From Litoreibacter albidus (GTDB lineage Bacteria > Pseudomonadota > Alphaproteobacteria > Rhodobacterales > Rhodobacteraceae), in assembly GCF_900107015.1 (NCBI RefSeq), contig NZ_FNOI01000003.1:333211-397210 (forward strand): DNA of 64,000 nucleotides, read 5' to 3'. The notes beneath the pieces were generated by a model. The model was not told the DNA's origin. It saw only the letters and a list, made by a program, of their open reading frames with translations, and did not search any database. Below are positions 33,851 through 42,227 of this stretch, piece by piece. Position numbers and translations under genes: made by a program. Every line of letters starts with the position of its first letter. Within the stretch, counting starts at the first letter, position 1.

Positions 33851-34603
33851 TTAATCGTGCTCGTCGGGAGTTCGATCTAACCAACTCGGATATTTATAGA
33901 CCTCTTTATAGGCCTCGTAATCGCCATTCTTAATTAATGACCTTGCTAGATCAGGCTTGGCATCCCACCCCTTTTTTCCATCCAAAAGTAATTTGAGAAC
34001 GAATGTCTCATCTTTCAGAGCAGAAACTGGGTGCGTTACATAGTGTGTATCCAGACGTTCTGATCCAATCCTCTTTATGACTGCCGCGATGGCGTCTATC
34101 GCGTCCGTGACCTTTTGACGTGACGCACTTTCAAGCTTTACTGACCCCATCCTGTAATCATAGTCGGAGTGGGCAATACGCTTGTCGCTCCAGTTTTTAG
34201 CAAAGGCTGCTTTTGTCTTAGCTTCTTGAATTAGTTTCCGAAGTTCTTGGTCATTTGTTTGTTTTGAAATCTCTCTCAACAATCCCAAACTTAATGGCCT
34301 ACGCTTTATTCGACTAGCCCCTTCATCGTTAAAACGTCGCAAACGTATCAAGACACTTTCCCAAAGGGAAATTTCAATTGTTTGGGCAAAGCTCCCAGAA
34401 ATCGAATTGAGTAACTCAACTCTTTCCTTGTTTTTACCAAATAACTCTCGATATGATCGCCACATCAATCGCAGTTCGAAAAGATCACTTTTGAGCAGGT
34501 GGAATTCTTTGGCAATCTGTTCACCAAATTCTTCAACATGTTTATCCGGAATATCGTCCATGTTAAGCCACTCTACAAAACTAACTTCCAGAAGAGTGTG
34601 CAT
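33851..34603 (-). CDS. HEPN/AbiU2-like protein, probably horizontally acquired
   Basis: About 250 residues and markedly AT-richer than its neighbours. The layout LRLMWRSYRELFGKNKERVE, LLNSISGSFAQTIEISLWE and SVLIRLRRFNDE, later KNWSDKRIAHSDYDY, matches the AbiU2-type HEPN proteins (long helices with R-x4-6-H near the end). HEPN proteins are often RNases in toxin or phage-defence systems. No partner antitoxin gene is seen next to it. An ATG at 34561 is an alternative start. It lies alone between parE and the cytochrome gene. Confidence 0.65.
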   Translation of the reverse strand: MHTLLEVSFVEWLNMDDIPDKHVEEFGEQIAKEFHLLKSDLFELRLMWRSYRELFGKNKERVELLNSISGSFAQTIEISLWESVLIRLRRFNDEGASRIKRRPLSLGLLREISKQTNDQELRKLIQEAKTKAAFAKNWSDKRIAHSDYDYRMGSVKLESASRQKVTDAIDAIAAVIKRIGSERLDTHYVTHPVSALKDETFVLKLLLDGKKGWDAKPDLARSLIKNGDYEAYKEVYKYPSWLDRTPDEHD

Positions 34604-34871
34604 ACCAATTTTCGAAGTAGCAAGTTTGATCGCGTCAAATTTCTACTATAAGAAGTACTATGAGGTTAGCACAAGCCGCGCATCGCCGTCACGCGGGGTG
34701 GCGATCTAACGCTAGTGACTGCCACTTTATGGCTGCCAAACTCCTCCCCCAAAACTGACCGTCCCCAGCATCAGCAAAATCGCCGCCCCATGGGGCGTGA
34801 CGGCGATGCGCGGCGGCTACGCCTTGATTCCGCGCGGGGGAGAGCGCCCGACGTTTTGCCGACCGCCAAGA

Positions 34872-35261
34872 TCACTCCACCTGAAGCGTCTGCAAATACT
34901 CCGCCACCGCCAGCAAGGGCTGCGGCACGGGGGTCATGACGCCGTCCAGTTCGATCTGGTCCATCGGCCCCTCGAACCAGCTGCCGAACTCCGGCATCGC
35001 GGTCTCGAACTTGGGGTTGCGGTGGAAGCCGTCGATGGTGCTCAGCACCCGCTCCATCGGGAAAGCCCCGCCGTTGCGCGCACTTAGCGTGGTCAGGTTC
35101 GCAGGCTTGCGCTTCAACCCCGCCGCCACCCAGCCCGTGCCCGCGCCATCCACCCCGTGGCAGGCCGTGCAATTTTCCGCAAACAACTGCGCGCCCGAGG
35201 GCGGCTCCGGCGCGGTGCATCCTGCAAGTGCCCCAACGGCCAATATATAAACGAGTTTCAT
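34872..35261 (-). CDS. Lipoprotein c-type cytochrome
   Basis: 129 residues. The start at 35261 gives a lipoprotein signal ending in GALAGC, with GGGAGG upstream. The single haem motif CTACHG is near residue 32 of the precursor, and the likely axial Met is in MPEFGSWFEG. It should be a small membrane-anchored electron carrier in the periplasm, perhaps serving an oxidase. It is monocistronic here. The upstream in-frame codons to 35300 are rejected because the lipobox starts at the ATG. Confidence 0.85.
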   Translation of the reverse strand: MKLVYILAVGALAGCTAPEPPSGAQLFAENCTACHGVDGAGTGWVAAGLKRKPANLTTLSARNGGAFPMERVLSTIDGFHRNPKFETAMPEFGSWFEGPMDQIELDGVMTPVPQPLLAVAEYLQTLQVE

Positions 35262-35372
35262 CTGCGCCTCCCGAGTGTTGTTTTGCGGTGATCCTAGCAC
35301 CCTACCTGCCGCTCGCCTTGCGCCATGTCAAACCCTCTTGCCCAATGTGCGAACTCTTGCCACTGTGCGTCT

Positions 35373-36056
35373 ATGCGTGTGCTGTTTCTTCTTATGTTCC
35401 TTGGCCTTACCGCCTGCGGCAGGCCCCTGACCAAAGCGGAGCTGCAATTCGCCGCCGACTTCCACGGCCCCGATCTGGACGCCAGCAAGGTGCGCGTCCG
35501 CGCGGCCCCTGTGTTGAAGCTCTACCGCGCCACCTACCCCACGCCGCCGCGTACCACCTGCGTGCAAAAGCTGTTCCCGCCCGCCAAGGGACCGACGGTC
35601 TCCGGCTCCCCCGCCGCGACCGTTTTGTTCAACACGGTCAATGTGAACCCCGACTACCACGCCCGCAACTACCTGCCCGCCTACCCCGAGGCGTCCTTGC
35701 TGCTGGCGACCATGTTCCTCGCCCACGAGCTGATCCACGTCTGGCAGTGGCAAAACCGTGAGTTGACCGGCTACCACCCCCTCAAGGCCGCGCGCGAGCA
35801 CCAGAACCAGCCGGACCCCTATCTGTTCGAGCTGTCCTCCAGCCGTAAACTGCTCGACTTCGGCTATGAGCAGCAAGGCGCCATCGCGGAGGAATACGTC
35901 TGCTGTGCAGCCCTTGCCCCGAAAGCCGCCCGCACCGCACGGCTGGAGGCCTTGCTGGGCGAGCATTTCGACCTGCGCGCGATGACCGCCCGCTTGGATC
36001 AGTCCGAAGTAGTGCTGCCGTGGGACGGGGTGGAGTTGAACGGAATCTGTGATTAG
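35373..36056 (+). CDS. Putative zinc-metallopeptidase-like lipoprotein
   Basis: About 227 residues. The ATG at 35373 opens a lipoprotein signal (MRVLFLLMFLGLTACGR). The central motif HELIHVWQWQN is the HExxH-like zinc site, with His-Glu-Leu-Ile-His, and an EEYVCCA segment with a downstream acid follows. It should be anchored to the outer membrane or in the periplasm. Specific substrate unknown. It runs in the same direction as, and only 23 bases before, the SDR gene. Confidence 0.7.
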   Translation: MRVLFLLMFLGLTACGRPLTKAELQFAADFHGPDLDASKVRVRAAPVLKLYRATYPTPPRTTCVQKLFPPAKGPTVSGSPAATVLFNTVNVNPDYHARNYLPAYPEASLLLATMFLAHELIHVWQWQNRELTGYHPLKAAREHQNQPDPYLFELSSSRKLLDFGYEQQGAIAEEYVCCAALAPKAARTARLEALLGEHFDLRAMTARLDQSEVVLPWDGVELNGICD

Positions 36057-36079
36057 GCTTCACGTCGGAGGAGACCAGA

Positions 36080-36799
36080 ATGAACACATATGATTTGAGC
36101 GGCCGCGTCGCCGTTGTAACAGGCGGGGCGCAGGGGATCGGCTTGGCGGTAACGGAACGGCTGCAAGCCTCCGGCGCCAAGGTCGCGGTATGGGACATGC
36201 AAGGCGCCAGCTCAGGTGACGCGCAGATGGTCTGCGACATCGCCGATATGGCGTCTGTGAAAGCGGCGCTTGCTGCGACGGAAGCCGCCCTTGGGCCGGT
36301 GGACATCTTGGTGAACTCTGCCGGCATCGCGGGGCCAAACGCCCCGATCGGGGAGTACGATGACGCCGCTTGGGCACAGATCATCGCTATCAACCTCACC
36401 GGCACCTACAACACCAACAAGGCGGTGCTGGCGGGCATGCAAAGCCGCGACTATGGCCGTATCGTCAACATTGCGTCCATCGCGGGCAAAGAAGGCAACC
36501 CGAACGCTTGCGCCTATTCGGCGTCCAAAGCAGGCGTCATCGGCTTCACCAAATCGGCAGGCAAAGAGAACGCCGCCCATAATATCGCGGTGAATTGCGT
36601 CACCCCTGCCGCGGCCCGCACGCCGATTTTCGACCAGATGAGCGAGGAGCACATCGACTACATGCTCTCGAAGATCCCGCGCGCACGGTTCCTAGAGGTC
36701 GAGGAGGCCGCAAGCATGATCGCGTGGATCGTATCCGCCGAGAACTCCTTTACCACAGGCGCAGTGTTTGACCTCTCCGGCGGTCGGGCAACGTATTGA
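36080..36799 (+). CDS. Short-chain dehydrogenase, FabG-like
   Basis: 239 residues. TGGAQGIG near residue 15, the acidic VWDMQ after strand two, NSAG near 80, a catalytic Ser in NIASIAGKEG and YSASKAGVIGFTKS (Tyr-x-x-x-Lys) near 150 are all present, so it is an active classical SDR, probably NAD-dependent. The C-terminal DLSGGRATY is typical. It could act on 3-oxoacyl or sugar alcohol substrates. The AGGAGACCAG sequence precedes the ATG. Confidence 0.85.
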   Translation: MNTYDLSGRVAVVTGGAQGIGLAVTERLQASGAKVAVWDMQGASSGDAQMVCDIADMASVKAALAATEAALGPVDILVNSAGIAGPNAPIGEYDDAAWAQIIAINLTGTYNTNKAVLAGMQSRDYGRIVNIASIAGKEGNPNACAYSASKAGVIGFTKSAGKENAAHNIAVNCVTPAAARTPIFDQMSEEHIDYMLSKIPRARFLEVEEAASMIAWIVSAENSFTTGAVFDLSGGRATY

Positions 36800-37146
36800 A
36801 CATCAAGGCAAGAACCGTCTTGAGCATGGTCGGCTATAGCTTGGTTACGATGCTCATTGTGGTGGCGGGCGTCGCGGTGGTGTTGCCCATGATAGAGCCA
36901 CAATCAAACGTCAGGTATCAAACCGTCAAAATTTTGGCGCGCGGCACATCCAGTGTGAGCGATCAATCCGCCGCGCGTGGAGAGCCGCTGGTCGAGGTGC
37001 AGCTGCCGGACGGGCAAATACTTCGCCTGCCGGGTATGTATTATGCAGTTCATACCACTCTGGAGACGGCCTGCCTGCGCACAAGCCAAGGTCGCTTCAC
37101 CGGCGTAATAAAACGGGATCTGCGCCCGATAAATCAGTGCGGCTAG
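36796..37146 (+). CDS. Small membrane-anchored protein of unknown function
   Basis: 116 residues with one N-terminal helix (about 8-32) and a periplasmic domain with a short beta-rich pattern (VRYQTVKILARG, LVEVQLPDGQILRLPGMYY) and two cysteines (TACLRTSQG, NQCG). The start is a TTG overlapping the previous stop by four bases; an ATG at 36826 is the alternative. No family is recognised. Confidence 0.5.
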   Translation: MNIKARTVLSMVGYSLVTMLIVVAGVAVVLPMIEPQSNVRYQTVKILARGTSSVSDQSAARGEPLVEVQLPDGQILRLPGMYYAVHTTLETACLRTSQGRFTGVIKRDLRPINQCG

Positions 37147-37166
37147 CGGTCTTTCAACTGCGCTCC

Positions 37167-37334
37167 CTACGCCGCAATGCGTGCGCCCATCCGGGCCATC
37201 TCCGGCCCTGTCAGCTCGGTCTTCATGGCCTTTGGCGAGGCCTCGTATTTTGCATAGATCTTACGGCTGCGTTCTACCGTTCGCATCGCTTTAACGGCGG
37301 GGGTGAAGGCGATGTCGTGATGCGCGTTCGGCAT
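37167..37334 (-). pseudogene. Remnant of a pyridoxamine-oxidase-like protein
   Basis: The 55 residues MPNAHHDIAFTPAVKAMRTV then ERSRKIYAKYEASPK resemble the first part of flavin-binding pyridoxamine 5'-phosphate oxidase-like proteins (which begin with an H-x-IAFTP-V segment), but the frame stops early at 37167 without the flavin-binding barrel. No continuation was seen downstream. It is probably a truncated gene, or else a very short protein on its own. Confidence 0.4.
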
Positions 37335-37453
37335 GGTTAAGGCTTCGTTTCGGTTGGCCCAGGGTAGCTGGCCGCTTGCCCTTTGCCGGAACTCCATGCA
37401 TCACTTCTACGTCACGACGCCCGATTTCCACTGAAAGCCACGGACAGACAGCC

Positions 37454-37903
37454 ATGAACACCACATCCTACGCCCTGATTATGCTGGCCGCGGGCATCGG
37501 AATTCCCGTGCTCGCCGCCCTGAACGCCAGCCTTGGGCGCACGATCGGGGCCCCAGCCGCAGCCTCCGTTGTGCTGTTTGCGGTGGCGTTCCTCAGCGCG
37601 TTGGTGGTGGCCATCATCACCGGTCCCGCCGCCATCGCCAAGGTCGCGACAGCGCCAAAACACCTGCTATTGGCGGGGGTGCTGATTGCCTTCTACGTGC
37701 TGACCATCACCTACATCGCGCCGCACTTCGGCATCGGAAACGCGGTGTTCTTCGTGCTATTGGGGCAATTGATATCGGCCGCGCTCATCGACCACTTCGG
37801 CCTGTTCGGCGCGGTGCAAACACCCCTCACGCTGACGCGGGCAGCGGGGATCGCGGTGATGGCAGGTGGGGTCTTTCTGACCCAAATCACGGGCCGCCCC
37901 TAA
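37454..37903 (+). CDS. DMT-superfamily DUF606-type membrane protein
   Basis: 149 residues with five hydrophobic helices. It begins MNTTSYALIMLAAGIGIPVL and has AALNASLGRTIGAPAAAS, the DUF606/YdcZ pattern, and LTITYIAPHFGIGNAVFFVL. These half-size carriers often act as pairs; only one copy is present here. The start at 37454 is preferred over earlier in-frame codons because the helix begins there. Confidence 0.8.
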   Translation: MNTTSYALIMLAAGIGIPVLAALNASLGRTIGAPAAASVVLFAVAFLSALVVAIITGPAAIAKVATAPKHLLLAGVLIAFYVLTITYIAPHFGIGNAVFFVLLGQLISAALIDHFGLFGAVQTPLTLTRAAGIAVMAGGVFLTQITGRP

Positions 37904-37952
37904 AAGGGGGCTGGCACGTCGTTCCAATAAATCAGCCGTTTAGCGGGAAAAG

Positions 37953-39782
37953 CTAGGCCTTCCCCGCCTTCTCTTCCAGCGTCATCCATTCTTCTTCAGC
38001 GGCATCCAGCACGGCCTGCCGCTCCACCAAAGCATCTGTGGCCTTTTGGAATTTGGCCGGATGGTCGGTAAACAGGTTCGGGTCAGACATAAACTCCACC
38101 AGCTTGGCGATCTCGGCCTCAAGGCGCGCCATTTCGTCGGGCAAGGCCTCAAGCCGGTGCTTCTCGGTAAAGGTCAGCCCACCGCTGGCTTCCGCCTTCT
38201 TGTCTTCAGCGGCCTGACGCCCTTTCTCTCGGCGCGACTGCGCGGGCTTCTCGGATAGAACCGAGGCATCGCCAGCCTCAGCAGCTTGCGCTTTGTAGTC
38301 GGACCAACCGCCGGCATAGACCGTTGCCTTCCCGTCCTTCAGCGCCACGGTGGTCGAGGCCACACGGTCCAGAAAGTCGCGGTCGTGGCTCACAAGGATC
38401 ACAGTGCCATCGTAGTCAGAGATCAGCTCCTGCATCAGGTCCAGCGTCTCGATGTCCAGATCGTTTGTCGGCTCGTCGAGGATCAGCAAGTTGCTTTCCC
38501 GCGCCATAATCCGCGCCAGCAATAGCCGTGCTTTTTCACCACCAGACAAGGATTTAACCGGCGCGCGGGCCTGCGCCTCGTCGAACAGGAATTCCTTGAG
38601 GTAGCCCACAACATGCTTCGGGGTGCCGCGCACCATGACGTGATCACCTTGCCCGCGCACGCGGGTCGCGGGATCCTCGGTCATCGCCGACCACAGCGTA
38701 TCTTCTGGGTTCAGGGCGGCGCGGTTCTGGTCAAACACCGCCATCTCCAGATTGGTGCCGATCTTCACAGTGCCACTGTCGGGGGCCACTTCGCCCGTCA
38801 TCAGTTTTAGCAGCGTGGTTTTCCCCGCGCCGTTCGGGCCAACCAACGCAATGCGGTCGCCACGGTTCACCTTCAGCGAGAAGTTTTTCACAATCGTTTT
38901 GTCGCCAAAGGCCAGCGACACGTCGTCCATAACAAACACCTGTTTGCCGGACTTCGGCCCCGCCTCCAGCGCCATGGCAGCGGTGCCTTGACGTTTGATC
39001 TGGCCTGCTTTCTCCGCCCGCAAGTCCTGCAACGCCCGCACGCGGCCTTGGTTACGCTTGCGCCGCGCCGAGATGCCCTCGACCGCCCAACGGGCCTCCG
39101 CCTTGATCTTGCGGTTCAGCTTGTGGCGCTGCTGGTCTTCGTCTTCCCACAGCTTGTCGCGCCACTCCTCAAAGCGGTCGAACCCCTGCTCTTGGCGGCG
39201 CACTTGGCCACGGTCGACCCAGAGCGTGGCGCGGGTTAGCGCGCGCAAAAACGCCCTATCGTGCGAAATCAGGATGTAAGCCGCGCGGGTGGAGGACAGA
39301 TGCCCCTCCAGCCATGCGATGGCCTCGATATCAAGGTGGTTGGTCGGCTCATCAAGCAGCATCAACTCCGGCGCCTCCGCCAACAGTTTTGCCAAGGCGG
39401 CACGGCGGCGCTCCCCGCCGGAGGCCGCGTCGACCTTCGCGTCTAGGTTCAGCTTCAACCCCTCAGCTGCGCTCAGCAGCTTGTATTCCTCGCTGGGGTC
39501 CATCTCGCTCAGGGCGAACTCGCCCAGCGTGTCGAACCCGCTCAGGTCGGGGTCTTGTTGCATGTATCCGGTGGTCACGCCGGGCGCGAGAAAGCGCGCG
39601 CCGGAATCGGGTTCAATAATCCCGCCCATGACTTTCATCAGCGTCGACTTGCCAGAGCCGTTGCGCCCCACGAGGGCCACACGGTCCCCCGGTTGGACAA
39701 CCAACCCGAGGTCAGAGAATAAGGGATCGCCGCCGAAGGTCAGCGAGATGTCGGTGAGTTGTAAATGCGGTGTACGTGCCAT
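37953..39782 (-). CDS. ABC-F family ATPase, Uup-like
   Basis: 609 residues with two ABC cassettes and no membrane helices. Walker A sites are LVGRNGSGKST (near residue 38) and [11 protein letters not shown] (near 328). The signatures ASGGERRRAALAKL and LSGGEKARLLLARI are followed by Walker B LMLLDEPTNHLD and LLILDEPTNDLD. A C-terminal coiled-coil (residues about 540-609, ending EEEWMTLEEKAGKA) fits Uup rather than EttA. ABC-F proteins act on the ribosome or on branched DNA. Confidence 0.88.
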   Translation of the reverse strand: MARTPHLQLTDISLTFGGDPLFSDLGLVVQPGDRVALVGRNGSGKSTLMKVMGGIIEPDSGARFLAPGVTTGYMQQDPDLSGFDTLGEFALSEMDPSEEYKLLSAAEGLKLNLDAKVDAASGGERRRAALAKLLAEAPELMLLDEPTNHLDIEAIAWLEGHLSSTRAAYILISHDRAFLRALTRATLWVDRGQVRRQEQGFDRFEEWRDKLWEDEDQQRHKLNRKIKAEARWAVEGISARRKRNQGRVRALQDLRAEKAGQIKRQGTAAMALEAGPKSGKQVFVMDDVSLAFGDKTIVKNFSLKVNRGDRIALVGPNGAGKTTLLKLMTGEVAPDSGTVKIGTNLEMAVFDQNRAALNPEDTLWSAMTEDPATRVRGQGDHVMVRGTPKHVVGYLKEFLFDEAQARAPVKSLSGGEKARLLLARIMARESNLLILDEPTNDLDIETLDLMQELISDYDGTVILVSHDRDFLDRVASTTVALKDGKATVYAGGWSDYKAQAAEAGDASVLSEKPAQSRREKGRQAAEDKKAEASGGLTFTEKHRLEALPDEMARLEAEIAKLVEFMSDPNLFTDHPAKFQKATDALVERQAVLDAAEEEWMTLEEKAGKA

Positions 39783-39822
39783 GGAACACCCGCTACGGCC
39801 TCCGCGCTACGGCGTCAACTGA

Positions 39823-40560
39823 TCACCCGACGACGGCGCGTAAAAGCTTCTTGCGGGCGGGGGGAATCGCCGTGATCTCCAGCCCCGTGAACACATGCAG
39901 CGTGTTCATCTCCTCATCAATCACCGCATGGTCACTGACCCATCCCCCCATCGCCAGATAGGTGCGCAGCAGCGGCGGCATAGATTGCATCGCAGTTTTC
40001 ATGTCGGGGCGGTGCAATTCCAGCCTGTCCGCATAGGGGAAGATCGACGCCGCCTTGACGCGCGGCAGCCAGTGCGGTGGCGCTAAATGGCGTGCCTTCA
40101 AAAGCGCGAACGCGTCCAGATACGCCTCCCCCGACGTCCCTTTGAAAGAGGAGCAGCCGAATAACATCTGTACGGACGCCGCATCCACGTAGGCCGTCAG
40201 CGCCCCCCACGCGACGCGCAAAATGTCGGGGTCACTGTGGTCGGGGTGGATGCAGAACCGCCCTACCTCCAGCATCTTGCCATCGTAGCATGCCAGCCGC
40301 GATAGCCCGTAGTGCTGCGCCGAATAGCTTTGCTCAATCGCGCCGCCACTGTCCAACGCCAGCAGCCGATACGCGCAGACAAGCGCACCGCGTGCGGTGT
40401 CCTCCACCAAAACATGCAGGCAGCTGTCGTCAAAGCTGTCGTGGTCCGGCGGCGCATCCGCGCCGTGAAAGGCCAGCGCGCGCAGCCGCTGGGCCGCCGC
40501 CACATCCTCAGGGCCGTCCGCAAAGCGGGCGACGTAGCGGCCTTTGCTCAGCAGTGGCAT
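39823..40560 (-). CDS. olsB: L-ornithine N-alpha-acyltransferase OlsB-like (GNAT)
   Basis: 245 residues. The start at 40560 follows GGAGGGCG. The GNAT-type chain contains RLRALAFHG, EVGRFCIHPDHSDPDILRVA and FGCSSFKGTSGEAYLDAFAL, all typical for OlsB proteins that put a 3-hydroxyacyl group on ornithine, the first step of ornithine-lipid synthesis. A partner olsA is not seen. These lipids replace phospholipid under phosphate stress in many roseobacters. The stop lies 40 bases before the ABC-F gene, on the same strand. Confidence 0.85.
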   Translation of the reverse strand: MPLLSKGRYVARFADGPEDVAAAQRLRALAFHGADAPPDHDSFDDSCLHVLVEDTARGALVCAYRLLALDSGGAIEQSYSAQHYGLSRLACYDGKMLEVGRFCIHPDHSDPDILRVAWGALTAYVDAASVQMLFGCSSFKGTSGEAYLDAFALLKARHLAPPHWLPRVKAASIFPYADRLELHRPDMKTAMQSMPPLLRTYLAMGGWVSDHAVIDEEMNTLHVFTGLEITAIPPARKKLLRAVVG

Positions 40561-40667
40561 GATTTCGCCCTCCGGCGCGCGCCGCCTCACCAGCGAGACG
40601 GCGTCGATATAGCTACCTAAATATTATAAGCGCACAGACGCAAGAACCGGCGCAACTCGGGGAAAAC

Positions 40668-41138
40668 TTATTCGCCCAAAGCCTGACCAAGGTCGATACG
40701 GCCAAAGTTGCGGATGATCTGGCGAATGAACGTCACGTCACGCACTGTGGTTTCCGTCACGCGGCGCGACAAGGTGACAACCCGCCCGTCTTGCAGGCCA
40801 AAGCGTTCCACATTTTGCAACACGTCGTCGTCGCTAAAGCGCAAGGCGATCACTTCGCGGTTGATTTCTTGAGGTTTTCTATAGGCGAAGTGGCGCAGCT
40901 TGCTACCCACATAGAACCAGTCACCGCCACGCAGAACGCCGGATGATGACGGCTTACCGATCAAATCCTCGACCGATCCACGCGTATCGACACCAACCGT
41001 GAGGCTTTGAAGATCTTCCTCTACAGGAATGTAGCCGTGGTTGCGGATAACTTCCGAGCACCCAGCCAGGACCACAAGCGCCGTTACTGCTACCAGTTGT
41101 ACCAGACGCGATGCCTGTTTGATCTCACCGTGCCGCAT
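40668..41138 (-). CDS. bamE: Outer-membrane assembly factor BamE
   Basis: 156 residues. The lipoprotein signal ends in VLAGCSEV near residue 27. The BamE/SmpA core follows: GYIPVEEDLQSLTVGVDTRGS, then VEDLIGKPSSSG and WFYVGSKLRHFAYRKP. It binds the Bam complex at the outer membrane. It is divergent from the yceD gene with an 80-base interval. Size fits the family. Confidence 0.9.
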   Translation of the reverse strand: MRHGEIKQASRLVQLVAVTALVVLAGCSEVIRNHGYIPVEEDLQSLTVGVDTRGSVEDLIGKPSSSGVLRGGDWFYVGSKLRHFAYRKPQEINREVIALRFSDDDVLQNVERFGLQDGRVVTLSRRVTETTVRDVTFIRQIIRNFGRIDLGQALGE

Positions 41139-41218
41139 GCGCGACCCCCGTATTTTGTTCGTGTCTTGCTCTACTCGCGCCCAAAGGCCTAAAGAAGGAC
41201 TTACAGAAGGACGCGCAA

Positions 41219-41785
41219 GTGATCAAGAAAGATAGCTCCCCTATGGCTAAGACAACAGTGTTACGGCTGGCAGACCTGCCGACCCGCAAAATCACACAGA
41301 TCGACTACACCCCCGACGCGGCGGTGCTAGAGCGGCTCGCAACCGAGATGGACCTGAGCGCGCTGCGCAAGGTTCGGCTGGACGGCACGCTAAAGCCGCT
41401 TGGCAACAAGGACTGGCAATTGAACGCCCGCCTTGGCGCAACGGTGGTGCAGCCTTGCGTTATAACGCTGGCCCCGGTGACCACACGGATAGATGAGCAG
41501 GTGGAGCGCAACTACCTGTCCGACTGGATGGAACCCACTGCGGCAGAGCTGGAAATGGACGGCGACGACATCTCCGAACCGCTGCCCGAAGCCATTGATC
41601 TGGCGCAGATCACCGCGGAGGTGCTGGCCATCGCCGTCCCCGCCTACCCGCGTGCCGAAGGCGCGGAGCTGTCGAAAAAAGATTTTACCGAGCCGGGGCA
41701 AGAGCCGCTCACCGACGAAGATGTGAAGCCATTTGCGGGCCTCGCCTCCCTGAAAGCCAAGCTGGAAAACCCCGACAAAGACTAA
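41219..41785 (+). CDS. YceD/DUF177 family protein
   Basis: 188 residues. The GTG start at 41219 has GAAGGA seven bases before it; the ATG at 41243 (MAKTTVLRL) is the alternative. The core DLSALRKVRLDGTLKPLG, LGATVVQPCVITLAPV and the C-terminal ALPAYPRAEGAEL-like region match DUF177, which in many bacteria sits directly before rpmF and is linked to 23S rRNA processing. That gene order holds here. Confidence 0.82.
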   Translation: MIKKDSSPMAKTTVLRLADLPTRKITQIDYTPDAAVLERLATEMDLSALRKVRLDGTLKPLGNKDWQLNARLGATVVQPCVITLAPVTTRIDEQVERNYLSDWMEPTAAELEMDGDDISEPLPEAIDLAQITAEVLAIAVPAYPRAEGAELSKKDFTEPGQEPLTDEDVKPFAGLASLKAKLENPDKD

Positions 41786-41933
41786 TCGCGCAAGGAAGCG
41801 CCCCGAATCGTCTTGCCATATGCGATGGAATAGGTATTTTCCGCGCTTCTTGAGATTATGGCTCTGGACGCGAGGACCATGAGGCGTTAGACGCCCACGG
41901 AACGTCGTCGTAAAGACGCCTACACTGACACAC

Positions 41934-41949
41934 GGGCCAAAGCTGGCCC
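41934..41949 (+). promoter_or_regulatory. Hairpin in the leader before rpmF
   Basis: Stem GGGCCA / TGGCCC with loop AAGC is followed by CTTT, 22 bases before the rpmF ATG. It lies in a 186-base leader that also holds a GGCGT-TAG-ACGCC repeat. It may be an attenuator or simply a leader structure; the shortness of the U-run makes strong termination unlikely. Confidence 0.35.
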
Positions 41950-41971
41950 CTTTAACACCAAAGGTTGAGAC

Positions 41972-42178
41972 ATGGCCGTCCAGCAGAATAAAGTATCCAA
42001 GTCGCGCCGCAACAATCGTCGCGCCCATGACGCGCTGGTGGCTGCGAACCCTAACGAGTGCAGCAACTGCGGCGAACTGAAACGCCCACACCACGTTTGC
42101 CCATCTTGTGGCCACTACGCAGAACGCGAAGTTGTGGCTTTGGCGAACGAAGTCGATCTGGACGACGACGCCGCATAA
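41972..42178 (+). CDS. rpmF: 50S ribosomal protein L32
   Basis: 68 residues. [20 protein letters not shown] is the classic L32 start. The C+ zinc ribbon is intact, with CSNCGE near residue 30 and CPSCGHY near 43. It is the ribosomal protein at the head of the plsX-fabH cluster. The acidic tail ends DLDDDAA. Confidence 0.97.
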   Translation: MAVQQNKVSKSRRNNRRAHDALVAANPNECSNCGELKRPHHVCPSCGHYAEREVVALANEVDLDDDAA

Positions 42179-42227
42179 GCTTACGCTGCTTCGCTACAAT
42201 AATGCGAAAATACAGGCAGGCTTACCG

